A program made the position numbers and the translations under genes. 13,612 bases of DNA from WTXA01 sp041741995. GTDB lineage: Bacteria; Bacillota; TC1. Where the stretch lies: contig JBGSJN010000032.1 of NCBI GenBank assembly GCA_041741995.1, forward strand, positions 1 to 13,612, given 5' to 3'. Under the pieces are notes generated by a model. That model did not search any database, had not been told where the DNA came from, and was given only the letters and a program-made list of their open reading frames with translations. Positions within the stretch are counted from its first letter, which is position 1. Each line of letters starts with the position of its first letter. This document shows, piece by piece, positions 6,550 through 13,612 of this stretch.

Positions 6550-7384
6550 TATCGGATGTCATATGTCCGTTTCCAAAGGATATAAACATATGGGTAGTAG
6601 AATATTGGAACTTGGAGGTAATACATTTCAATATTTCTCCAGAAATCCGAGAGGCGGTAGTGTTAAGGCTATTGATAAAGCTGATGCTGAGGCATTAACA
6701 GAATTGATGTTAGTTAACAATTTCGCTCCAATATTGACTCACGCACCCTATACTTTGAATATGGCAGCAGCCAAGGACGACACCTATGATTTCGCGAAAA
6801 GAGTCTTTAGGGAAGATTTAGAAAGACTTGAAGAACTTCCAAGCAAATTATATAATTTTCATCCAGGTAGTCATACAGGAATGGGTGTTGACTGGGGTTT
6901 AGAAAGAATTATAAAAGGCTTAAACGAAGTTGTCTTTAAGGAGTCTACTTCAACTATACTATTTGAAGTAATGGCTGGCAAAGGAAGTGAAATTGGCAGT
7001 AATTTCGAAGAAATAAAGATTTTGTTGGATAATGTTAACTTTAGAGATAAATTTGGTGTCTGTCTTGATACATGTCATCTTTACGAAAGTGGCTATGATA
7101 TAGTTAATGATCTTGAAGGTGTTTTGGAAGAAATAGATAATTCATTTGGTTTGAATAAGGTCAAGGCAATTCATCTTAATGATAGTAAAAATCCACTAGG
7201 TGCCAGAAAAGATAGACATGAGAAAATTGGAGAGGGCACTTTGGGAATAGGAACAATTTTGAATATAGTTTCTAATCCAAGGTTAAAGGATATACCCTTT
7301 TTTCTAGAAACTCCAAATGAAGAAGAAGGCTATGCTAGGGAAATTAAAATGATTAAGGAAATGCTAAAAAATGAGAGCAACTAA
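6542..7384 (+). CDS. nfo: Deoxyribonuclease IV (AP endonuclease, Nfo)
   Basis: A 280-residue endonuclease IV that cleaves DNA 5' to abasic sites and removes blocked 3' ends in base excision repair, using three zinc ions. All nine metal ligands known from E. coli Nfo can be placed with near-identical spacing: His67, His107, Glu142, Asp176, His179, His211, Asp224, His226 and Glu256. They lie in THAPY, NFHPGSH, LFEVMAG, LDTCH, IHLND, KDRH and LETPN. The FEVMAG strand departs from the frequent LENTAG but keeps the Glu. The N-terminus MFNIGCHMSVSKG fits the family, so I chose ATG 6542 (GGGTGG at 6531-6536) rather than the in-frame GTG at 6524. It overlaps the kinase gene by 8 nt and nth by 14 nt. 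The nfo-nth pairing makes a repair module likely to be translated together. Confidence 0.95.
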   Translation: MFNIGCHMSVSKGYKHMGSRILELGGNTFQYFSRNPRGGSVKAIDKADAEALTELMLVNNFAPILTHAPYTLNMAAAKDDTYDFAKRVFREDLERLEELPSKLYNFHPGSHTGMGVDWGLERIIKGLNEVVFKESTSTILFEVMAGKGSEIGSNFEEIKILLDNVNFRDKFGVCLDTCHLYESGYDIVNDLEGVLEEIDNSFGLNKVKAIHLNDSKNPLGARKDRHEKIGEGTLGIGTILNIVSNPRLKDIPFFLETPNEEEGYAREIKMIKEMLKNESN

Positions 7385-8015
7385 AAAGAGAAAAGAAATC
7401 ATAGATCTCCTTAAATCTATATACTGGGATGCCAAAGCTGAACTTGACTTTAATACACCTTTTGAATTATTGGTAGCAACCATACTTTCAGCTCAATCAA
7501 CTGATGTACAAGTAAACAAGGTTACCAAGAATCTTTTTAGGATAGCCGGTACTCCAGAGGCGATGGCTTCCATGAGTGTTGAAAAAATGGAAAATAGCAT
7601 TAAGAGTATAGGACTTTATAAAAATAAAGCAAAGAATTTACTTGCTATGAGTAAGATTTTGATAGATGATTACAATAGTAATGTTCCTGAATCTATCGAT
7701 GAGTTAATTAAGTTGCCTGGTGTAGGGAGAAAAACAGCCAATGTTGTTGTCAGCAATGCATTTAATATTCCAGCAATAGCTGTTGACACTCATGTTTTTC
7801 GAGTTTCTAACAGACTTGGGCTAGCAGATGCTAAGGACGTGGTTGAAACTGAAAAACAACTTATGCAGGTTATTGATAGAGAAGACTGGAGCAAATTACA
7901 TCATTGTTTGATATTCCATGGCAGAAGAGTCTGCAAGGCAAGAAAACCATTGTGTGATATTTGTGCCTTTAAAGAATATTGCAAATATTTGAAAATACTT
8001 TCAAAAAAAATATAA
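7371..8015 (+). CDS. nth: Endonuclease III (DNA glycosylase/AP lyase)
   Basis: A 214-residue endonuclease III that removes oxidised pyrimidines and cuts AP sites by beta-elimination. The helix-hairpin-helix is LPGVGRKTANVV (115-126) with the catalytic Lys121. The catalytic Asp139 lies in AVDTHVFRVSNRLG (137-150). The C-terminal 4Fe-4S loop is C-x6-C-x2-C-x5-C at Cys188, Cys195, Cys198 and Cys204. These positions are one off the E. coli numbering (Lys120, Asp138, Cys187/194/197/203), so the protein is essentially full length. AAGGAA (7355-7360) lies 10 nt before ATG 7371, a slightly long spacing, but the start overlaps the end of nfo by 14 nt and re-initiation is plausible. Its last codons contain the secA promoter. 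Confidence 0.95.
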   Translation: MRATKKRKEIIDLLKSIYWDAKAELDFNTPFELLVATILSAQSTDVQVNKVTKNLFRIAGTPEAMASMSVEKMENSIKSIGLYKNKAKNLLAMSKILIDDYNSNVPESIDELIKLPGVGRKTANVVVSNAFNIPAIAVDTHVFRVSNRLGLADAKDVVETEKQLMQVIDREDWSKLHHCLIFHGRRVCKARKPLCDICAFKEYCKYLKILSKKI

Positions 8016-8016
8016 T
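7989..8016 (+). promoter_or_regulatory. Promoter of the secA-prfB operon
   Basis: TTGAAA (7989-7994), a 16-nt spacer and TATAAT (8011-8016) form a strong sigma-A-type promoter located mostly inside the 3' end of nth. A second, weaker -10 candidate (TAAAAT at 8022-8027, preceded by TGG) overlaps it. The resulting leader to ATG 8059 would be about 35 nt, with no obvious hairpin. Read-through from the upstream cluster remains possible, since no terminator follows nth. Confidence 0.65.
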
Positions 8017-8058
8017 AGTGGTAAAATATAAGATAGATTTTTTTATAAGGAGAAGTAC

Positions 8059-10545
8059 ATGTTAAAATTCTTAGACAATCTAGTAAATGACAGTAAAAAG
8101 ACAATAAAAAAAATAAGACCATTAGTTGATAGGATAAATACTTTAGAAGACAGCATCTCTAAGTTAAGTGATGCTGATTTATTGGCCCAAACAGCCATGT
8201 TCAAACAAATGCTGGCAAATGGTGCAACTGTTGACGATATTATGGCTGAAGCTTTTGCTACAGCAAGAGAGGCCTCAATACGTACCTTAGGCATGAGACA
8301 TTTCGATGTTCAATTAATTGGTGGAGTAGTATTACATCAAGGTAGAATAGCCGAGATGAAAACAGGGGAAGGTAAAACCTTGGTTGCTACACTTCCTGTT
8401 TATTTGAATGCATTAACAGGTAAAGGCGTTCACGTAATAACGGTCAATGATTACTTAGCAAAAAGGGATAGTGAATGGATGGGGCAAATATATAAATTTC
8501 TTGGAATGGATGTTGGCCTTATTGTACATGATATTCACCCGATGGCTAGACAGGCTGAATATTCCAAGGACATTGTTTATGGAACTAATAATGAATTTGG
8601 TTTTGACTATCTAAGAGACAATATGGCAGTGAGTAAAGAAGCTATGGTTCAAAGAGAACTTAATTATGCCATCGTGGACGAAGTAGATAGTATATTAATT
8701 GACGAAGCTAGAACACCTCTAATCATATCCGGAGAAGCTGATAAACCAACTGAAATGTATGAAACAGTTGCTAAGATTATGCCAGTCTTGAAAAAAGAAA
8801 CTGACTTTACGACTGATGAAAAGCAAAGAATTGCAACCTTGACTGATGACGGGTTGGTTAAAGTTGAAAAAATGCTCGGAGTCAAGGGTGTATATGAAGA
8901 TAATAATGCAGAATTAGGACATCATATTAATCAAGCATTAGTTGCTCAAGCTGTAATGAAAAAAGATGTTGACTATATTGTCAAAGACGGTGAGATAGTT
9001 ATTGTAGACAGCTTTACCGGGCGTCTTATGTATGGTAGAAGATATAGCAATGGCTTACATCAAGCTATAGAAGCTAAGGAAAGAGTAAGAATACAAAAAG
9101 AATCACAAACTTTAGCTACTATTACATTCCAGAACTATTTTAGAATGTACAATAAGATTTCAGGTATGACAGGAACCGCAAAAACTGAAGAAAATGAATT
9201 TAGAGAAATATATGGCATGGACGTAGTTGTTATTCCAACAAATGTTGATGTTAATAGAAAAGATGAAGATGATAAGATTTACAAGACTGAATTTGGTAAA
9301 TTCAATGCTATTGCAGATGAGTGTGCCGAGAGATACAAGATAGGACAACCGGTTCTAGTAGGAACAATTAGTATTGAAAAATCTGAAGCATTAAGTGGCT
9401 TGTTAAAAAGAAGAGGGATACCTCACCAGGTTCTAAATGCAAAGTATCATGAAAAAGAAGCTGAGATAATTGCTATGGCTGGTCAAAAGGGCGCAGTTAC
9501 TATTGCAACTAACATGGCTGGTCGTGGTACTGATATAGTATTAGGCGAAGGAGTAAAGGAAACTGGGGGCTTATGTGTTTTCGGTTCGGAAAGACATGAA
9601 TCAAGAAGAATTGATAATCAATTAAGAGGCCGTTCAGGTCGTCAAGGTGACCCAGGTTTAAGTAGATTCTTTATATCAAGTGAAGATGATCTTTTAAGAG
9701 TATACGGCGGAGAAAGAATGCAGAACCTATTAAAAATGGGTACTGATGATGACTTGCCTGTAGATAACCCGATTATTTCAAAGGGGATTGAAAGAGCACA
9801 AAAAGCTGTGGAAAATCGTCATTTTGAAGCAAGAAAACATGTTCTTGAATATGATAATATCATGAATCAACAAAGAGAAATCATCTATAGTCAAAGAAAA
9901 GATGTTCTTTTCAAAGAAGATCTTAAAACAAATGTTATCTCAATGATTGAAGATGTAATTGATAATTCAGTCTACAGATTTTCTGAAGGTAAAGAACAAG
10001 TTTCAGAATGGGACTTGGACGGCTTGTTAATTTATGGTGGTCAAACATATTTACCACATGGTGGCATAAAGAAAGAAGACCTATTGAGTTTATCTGAAGA
10101 AGAAATCAGAAGGAAGTTCAGAGAATTTGCTGTTGCAGCCTATGAGAAAAACGAGGAACAAGTAGGTTCTGAAATAATGAGATTTTTAGAAAAACAAGTT
10201 GTTCTTAGATCAGTAGATAAATTCTGGATGGCTCATATAGACAATATGGATGAATTGCGCCAAGGTGTTAATCTAAGAGCTTATGGGCAAAAAAATCCGT
10301 TAACTGAGTATAAGTTTGAAAGTTATGATATATTCCAGGTAATGGTAGAAGATATTAAAGAAGAAGTTGCAAGACTTATATATAGAGTCAAAGTTGTTGA
10401 GCCTCAAGAACGTATTAGAAACATCAAAGAAAATCGTTCTGAAGAAGAAGGCGGTCAGACGGTTAAAAACTCTGATAAGATTGGCAGAAATGATCCATGT
10501 CCATGTGGCAGTGGTAAAAAATACAAGCAATGTTGTGGGAGATAA
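8059..10545 (+). CDS. secA: Preprotein translocase ATPase SecA
   Basis: An 828-residue SecA, the peripheral motor that drives preproteins through SecYEG. NBD1 has Walker A MKTGEGKT (100-107) and the Walker B-type DEVD (207-210), followed by ILIDEARTPLIISG. The preprotein-binding domain follows (about 225-370). NBD2 has TNMAGRGTDIVLG, the GSERHESRRIDNQLRGRSGRQGDPG region (quoted here in outline) and SRFFISSEDDL. The scaffold and wing domains follow, with a helical IRA1-like stretch near VVLRSVDKFWMAHIDNMDEL. The C-terminal zinc-binding tail RNDPCPCGSGKKYKQCCGR (810-828) places Cys814, Cys816, Cys825 and Cys826 for zinc and typically contacts SecB or ribosomes. Length is normal for Bacillota SecA1. 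AAGGAG (8047-8052) with a 6-nt spacer supports ATG 8059. Only 2 nt separate it from prfB, as in many Bacillota. Confidence 0.98.
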   Translation: MLKFLDNLVNDSKKTIKKIRPLVDRINTLEDSISKLSDADLLAQTAMFKQMLANGATVDDIMAEAFATAREASIRTLGMRHFDVQLIGGVVLHQGRIAEMKTGEGKTLVATLPVYLNALTGKGVHVITVNDYLAKRDSEWMGQIYKFLGMDVGLIVHDIHPMARQAEYSKDIVYGTNNEFGFDYLRDNMAVSKEAMVQRELNYAIVDEVDSILIDEARTPLIISGEADKPTEMYETVAKIMPVLKKETDFTTDEKQRIATLTDDGLVKVEKMLGVKGVYEDNNAELGHHINQALVAQAVMKKDVDYIVKDGEIVIVDSFTGRLMYGRRYSNGLHQAIEAKERVRIQKESQTLATITFQNYFRMYNKISGMTGTAKTEENEFREIYGMDVVVIPTNVDVNRKDEDDKIYKTEFGKFNAIADECAERYKIGQPVLVGTISIEKSEALSGLLKRRGIPHQVLNAKYHEKEAEIIAMAGQKGAVTIATNMAGRGTDIVLGEGVKETGGLCVFGSERHESRRIDNQLRGRSGRQGDPGLSRFFISSEDDLLRVYGGERMQNLLKMGTDDDLPVDNPIISKGIERAQKAVENRHFEARKHVLEYDNIMNQQREIIYSQRKDVLFKEDLKTNVISMIEDVIDNSVYRFSEGKEQVSEWDLDGLLIYGGQTYLPHGGIKKEDLLSLSEEEIRRKFREFAVAAYEKNEEQVGSEIMRFLEKQVVLRSVDKFWMAHIDNMDELRQGVNLRAYGQKNPLTEYKFESYDIFQVMVEDIKEEVARLIYRVKVVEPQERIRNIKENRSEEEGGQTVKNSDKIGRNDPCPCGSGKKYKQCCGR

Positions 10546-10547
10546 AA

Positions 10548-11664
10548 ATGTTACCTGAAGATTTACTTGAACAATTTAATACCCTTAAAAAAATATTCAG
10601 CGATATCAAGGAGTCTCTTTGACTTAAATAGTAAATTGTCGAGAATAGAAAAGCTAAGTCTTAAAAGACTTGACCAGGATTTTTGGCAAGATCAAAAGAA
10701 TGCAAGTCAGATAAATAAGGAAATCAATACCTTGGAAAATGAATTATCTGAAATTGAAAATATGGAGAGCTATATTGGGAACATAGAAGCTTCAATAGAA
10801 CTACTAGGTTTTGATGAAGACAAGGAAATGCTTAAAGAGTTAAAACTTTCAATTGTTGACTTAGAGACTAAAATTAGCAACTTGGAGATAAAAAAATTAT
10901 TCAAGGATAAAGTCGACTATAAAAATGCTATATTGACCTTGCATCCTGGTGCTGGAGGAACTGAAGCCCAGGATTGGGTGGAGATGCTATACCGTATGTA
11001 CTTAAGATGGTGTGAAAAAAGAAACTTCAAAGTTAATATTCTAGACTATCTTGCTGGTGATGAAGCTGGTATAAAAAGCATATCTTTTGAAGTAGTGGGT
11101 GAATATGCATATGGTTATTTGAAATCTGAAAACGGGGTTCATCGACTAATTAGAATATCTCCATTTGATACAAATAAGAAAAGACATACAACTTTTGCAT
11201 CAGTAGATGTAATTCCTGAAATAGACGATGAGGAAAATATCGATATAAGAGAGGAAGATCTACGTATAGACACCTATAGAGCCAGTGGAGCAGGTGGTCA
11301 ACATGTAAATAAAAAGGATTCTGCAGTAAGAATTACACATTTGCCAAGTGGTATAGTTGTACAATGTCAAAGTGAAAGAAGTCAACTAACAAATAAATTA
11401 GCAGCTTTAAAGATATTAAAAAGTAAGTTATTAGAGTTTAGCAGACAAGAAGAAGAAAATAATCTAAAGAATTTAAGAAGTGATCAAAAAGAAATTGCCT
11501 GGGGCCATCAAATCAGGTCTTATGTATTTCAACCATATCAATTGGTTAAGGATCACAGAACAAACATTGAGGTCGGTTCAGTAGAATCAGTTTTAGACGG
11601 AGAATTAGATCAATTTATTAAGGGCTTTCTTTATGGGGGGAATAATAATGAGAATAACAAGTAA
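10548..11664 (+). CDS. prfB: Peptide chain release factor 2, made by +1 programmed frameshift
   Basis: Release factor 2 recognises UGA and UAA and releases the finished chain. ATG 10548 (GGGAG at 10537-10541) opens a 24-codon zero frame (MLPEDLLEQF...IKESL) that meets an in-frame TGA at 10620-10622. A +1 shift there joins to DLNSKLSRIEKL and gives a 371-residue protein. Diagnostic motifs are the RF2 stop-reading tripeptide SPF (RISPFDTNKK), matching RF2 rather than the RF1 PxT, and the catalytic GGQ loop in SGAGGQHVNKKDSAVR. The N-terminal part is the coiled helical domain seen in RF2. Translation of the +1 frame alone from TTG 10567 would give a false N-terminus. The gene is 2 nt after secA and overlaps the next gene by 17 nt. 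High RF2 terminates at the UGA and low RF2 allows the shift, so the gene is autoregulated. Confidence 0.97.
10608..10623 (+). promoter_or_regulatory. prfB +1 programmed frameshift site
   Basis: The element reads AAGGAG (10608-10613), TCT, CTT, TGA, C. The internal Shine-Dalgarno-like AGGAG is 3 nt from the slippery CTT (10617-10619), the same spacing as the classic AGGGGG-TAT-CTT-TGA-C site. UGA followed by C is a slow stop context. The Leu-tRNA on CUU slips to UUU, and translation resumes at GAC (10621-10623). Confidence 0.97.
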
Positions 11665-13612
11665 TGAAGAGCTAAAATTTGAGGAAGGTCGTGACATAGT
11701 ATTCTTTCTTGGTCAGGATTTCTCCTTAGAGGGAACCAACCTATTCAAAATAGTCCCAAATTTGAAATCAAAGAGCTATATTATAAATGAAAGTGGATAT
11801 GATTTAGATAAATTATGCCCATTTTACAATATTGAGACAGTCATTCTTAAAGTTGATCATCAACTAATAGAGGAGGCTGTCTATTTATTCATACAAGTAA
11901 ATAATAATGATTTAACTAATGTTAGAAAAATAATAGAAAGAAGATCAGCAAAGGAAAAAAATCATATATTACTAAATAATCCTGAACTTTACTACTATTA
12001 TCTGGAAAATTTGAAAAATTTTAATGTGGGTATACATGTTCCCAAGCTTGCAAGTCAGAATCCTATAAGAGTTGAAGGCGTAGAAAAAGTTGAGAATCCA
12101 TTCTACTATAGTAATCTTTTTGGTATAAAAAACTACATCGATCTATACTGGGGTGATATTCTTGAAAAAGAACTAGGTGTAAAGGGCACGAAAGGTAATT
12201 TATATAAATATTTTGATAACGTTTATATAGAACAGAAAAGTCAACTTGAAAATTTATTGAAATATAAGATTCCTAGTAAAGCTTTAGATTTAACTATTGA
12301 AAAATTCAAGGCTAGACCTCTGACAATAAAGGAAAGTATTGAAAAGTCCATCATGGAAGGTGAATATGAAAAACTTCCAGAGTTGACTGCTAGTTTAATT
12401 AAGGGTGATAATAGTCAATTTAGCAATATTTACGACTGGGTCAAATACCTAGAATGTAAAGCTCCGAATAAAGTTATTCAAGGTATATTAGAGTCAATAT
12501 TGAAATCTGATGATGTTATCATTGATAACAGTTATTTACCTTTGGTTTATGAAAAACTAGCGATTTCTTACCAAAAGGAAGGAAATTACAAATCAGCTGC
12601 ACAAGCGTACAGGCAATTTTCAGATTTAGAAAATATAAATGGTGAATTAAAAAACGTAAGCAGTGACTTTTTAAGAAAAGAAATAGAATTACTATATCTT
12701 GCAGGTGATTATAATGAGATTTTAAATCTTTGTATTGAAGAGAAATTATCACTTCTTGGAAGTGCCGATGCACCTACCGTAGCGCTTTGTCTTTCTTTGG
12801 CCCATAATGAACTTGGTAATTATGAAAAAGCACTTCAATCACTTAAGGGTGAGGGTGAAGAAAAAGAGTTTCTTAGAAATATATATAAATTAAATAAGGG
12901 TGAATTAGGGTCACACTTCACTGTCAAGCCAAGTGGCTTTTCGAAAATAGCCTTGTACAATGAAATGTTGACTGCTATGGCCTTAATGAAGGATAATCAA
13001 TATCTTGATACTATAAAAGTTTTTAATAGAATGAAGGAAATTCTAGGTAAACCACAAAATCTTATAGGCAGAAGAGCACTACTCTTAGTTTCTCTTTTTA
13101 AAGCCAGAGCACTGAAAAAAATTGGTAATGTTAGAGAAAGCTTGAATGAATATTATAATAATCTAGAGAATCATAAAAATGAATTCATTGGAGAAAATCG
13201 TAGTGTAATTTTGGAAATAATGTATGAAATAGCTGAATTAGAAAAGTCAATGAACAACCTTAGTAAAAGTTTAGAATTTATTAAAAAAGGATTAGCTTAC
13301 AATATTGAGCTTGAGGAAGACTATGATATAAAAGCAAGAGTTAATCTTCTTTTACTTAAATTAGAGATATTAAATAGCTTAGGTGAAGATGACAAAGAGG
13401 TAGTCTCAATTCTTGAAGATATATTAAAAGATAGAAATAAATTAAATGAATTCAAACCATTACAAGTGAAAATGAATACTATTCTCGTTAAAGCATATAT
13501 TAATAATTGTAGTATTGGAGATGCACTTGAATTAGTGGAAAGCAGCTATGAGAAATATAAATATGAAACTGATAAGGAAATTGAATTAAATCTTCTTGAT
13601 ATGCTAGAATTA
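11648..13612 (+). CDS. Unrecognised TPR-repeat protein, cut by the right edge
   Basis: An open frame of exactly 655 codons runs from ATG 11648 to the last base of the window without a stop, so the C-terminus is missing. I do not recognise the family. Residues 1 to about 230 show mixed strand/helix character with no motif I can name (it begins MRITSNEELKFEEGRD). From about 297 onwards it is helical with TPR-like 34-residue units: 297-330 (YEKLAISYQKEGNYKSAAQA), 377-405 (LCLSLAHNELGNYEKALQSL) and 518-551 (IMYEIAELEKSMNNLSKSLE). Weaker units lie near 344-365, 474-510 and 605-640. No signal peptide or membrane segment is seen, so it is probably cytoplasmic and a scaffold or binding protein. GGGGGG (11635-11640) with a 7-nt spacer lies inside prfB, and the first 17 nt overlap prfB, so it is likely translated from the secA-prfB message. 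Confidence 0.85.
   Translation, partial: MRITSNEELKFEEGRDIVFFLGQDFSLEGTNLFKIVPNLKSKSYIINESGYDLDKLCPFYNIETVILKVDHQLIEEAVYLFIQVNNNDLTNVRKIIERRSAKEKNHILLNNPELYYYYLENLKNFNVGIHVPKLASQNPIRVEGVEKVENPFYYSNLFGIKNYIDLYWGDILEKELGVKGTKGNLYKYFDNVYIEQKSQLENLLKYKIPSKALDLTIEKFKARPLTIKESIEKSIMEGEYEKLPELTASLIKGDNSQFSNIYDWVKYLECKAPNKVIQGILESILKSDDVIIDNSYLPLVYEKLAISYQKEGNYKSAAQAYRQFSDLENINGELKNVSSDFLRKEIELLYLAGDYNEILNLCIEEKLSLLGSADAPTVALCLSLAHNELGNYEKALQSLKGEGEEKEFLRNIYKLNKGELGSHFTVKPSGFSKIALYNEMLTAMALMKDNQYLDTIKVFNRMKEILGKPQNLIGRRALLLVSLFKARALKKIGNVRESLNEYYNNLENHKNEFIGENRSVILEIMYEIAELEKSMNNLSKSLEFIKKGLAYNIELEEDYDIKARVNLLLLKLEILNSLGEDDKEVVSILEDILKDRNKLNEFKPLQVKMNTILVKAYINNCSIGDALELVESSYEKYKYETDKEIELNLLDMLEL

Noticed and set aside
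8016..8058. A riboswitch or secretion-responsive leader before secA.
   Set aside because: The leader is only about 40 nt, with no hairpin or arrest peptide frame visible.
10548..10622. A short 24-residue ORF ending in TGA followed by a separate 365-residue RF2 ORF from TTG 10567, or a prfB pseudogene.
   Set aside because: The AGGAG-spacer-CTT-TGA-C arrangement and the joined RF2 N-terminus match the known programmed frameshift. TTG 10567 would encode a non-family N-terminus.
12519..12773. A minus-strand frame of 84 codons within the TPR gene.
   Set aside because: The plus frame is open over 1965 nt with repeat structure. The minus frame has no promoter, ribosome site or recognisable protein features.
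1..13612. CRISPR arrays, tRNA or rRNA genes, transposases, phage or defence genes.
   Set aside because: Reading both strands showed no regularly spaced repeats, no cloverleaf-like segments, no terminal inverted repeats and no such protein motifs. Nearly all bases belong to housekeeping genes.

Overview
The window is a dense, strongly AT-rich stretch of bacterial chromosome with 11 complete protein genes, one gene cut by the right edge, and a possible gene tail at the left edge. Clear AGGAGG-type ribosome sites, TTG starts, overlapping stop/start junctions, a QueH-type (not QueG-type) queuosine enzyme, a YitT/DUF2179 membrane protein and the secA-prfB adjacency all point to a low-GC Gram-positive (Bacillota), probably an anaerobe of the Clostridia/Tissierellia type. 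That placement is inference. I saw no tRNA, rRNA, CRISPR array, insertion sequence, prophage or toxin-antitoxin signature. Most of the region is housekeeping.

Layout. (1) 1-146: a short leader that may hold the 3' end of a preceding gene, possibly broken by a one-base frame change. (2) 147-3084, plus strand: a tightly packed operon of a DJ-1/PfpI protein, queH (epoxyqueuosine reductase), a HAD phosphatase and a short DEAD-box-type RNA helicase with motif II DEGD. Junctions overlap by 11, 17 and 1 nt. It ends in an intrinsic terminator. (3) 3056-3922, minus strand: an RluA-family pseudouridine synthase. It converges on the helicase with a 29-nt overlap, so the helicase terminator lies inside the synthase coding sequence. 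(4) 3923-4033: a divergent promoter region. (5) 4034-8015, plus strand: YitT-family membrane protein, TGS/SAD-type uridine-kinase-like nucleoside kinase, endonuclease IV (nfo) and endonuclease III (nth), again with overlaps. (6) 7989-13612, plus strand: a promoter inside the end of nth drives secA, prfB (with the classic +1 programmed frameshift) and an unrecognised TPR-repeat protein that starts inside prfB and runs off the window.

How the genes fit together. Several act on RNA and translation: queuosine in tRNA, pseudouridine in rRNA or tRNA, an RNA helicase, and release factor 2, which controls its own synthesis by frameshifting. nfo and nth form a base-excision-repair pair: Nth removes oxidised pyrimidines and nicks, and Nfo cleaves AP sites and cleans blocked 3' ends. 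Overlapping reading frames make their translation likely to be coupled. SecA is the preprotein translocase motor.

The points most worth a second look are the TPR protein coupled to secA-prfB, the orientation-biased terminator in the convergent overlap, the prfB recoding site, the DEGD helicase, and the repeated motif in the divergent promoter. I did not find a convincing new multi-gene system.
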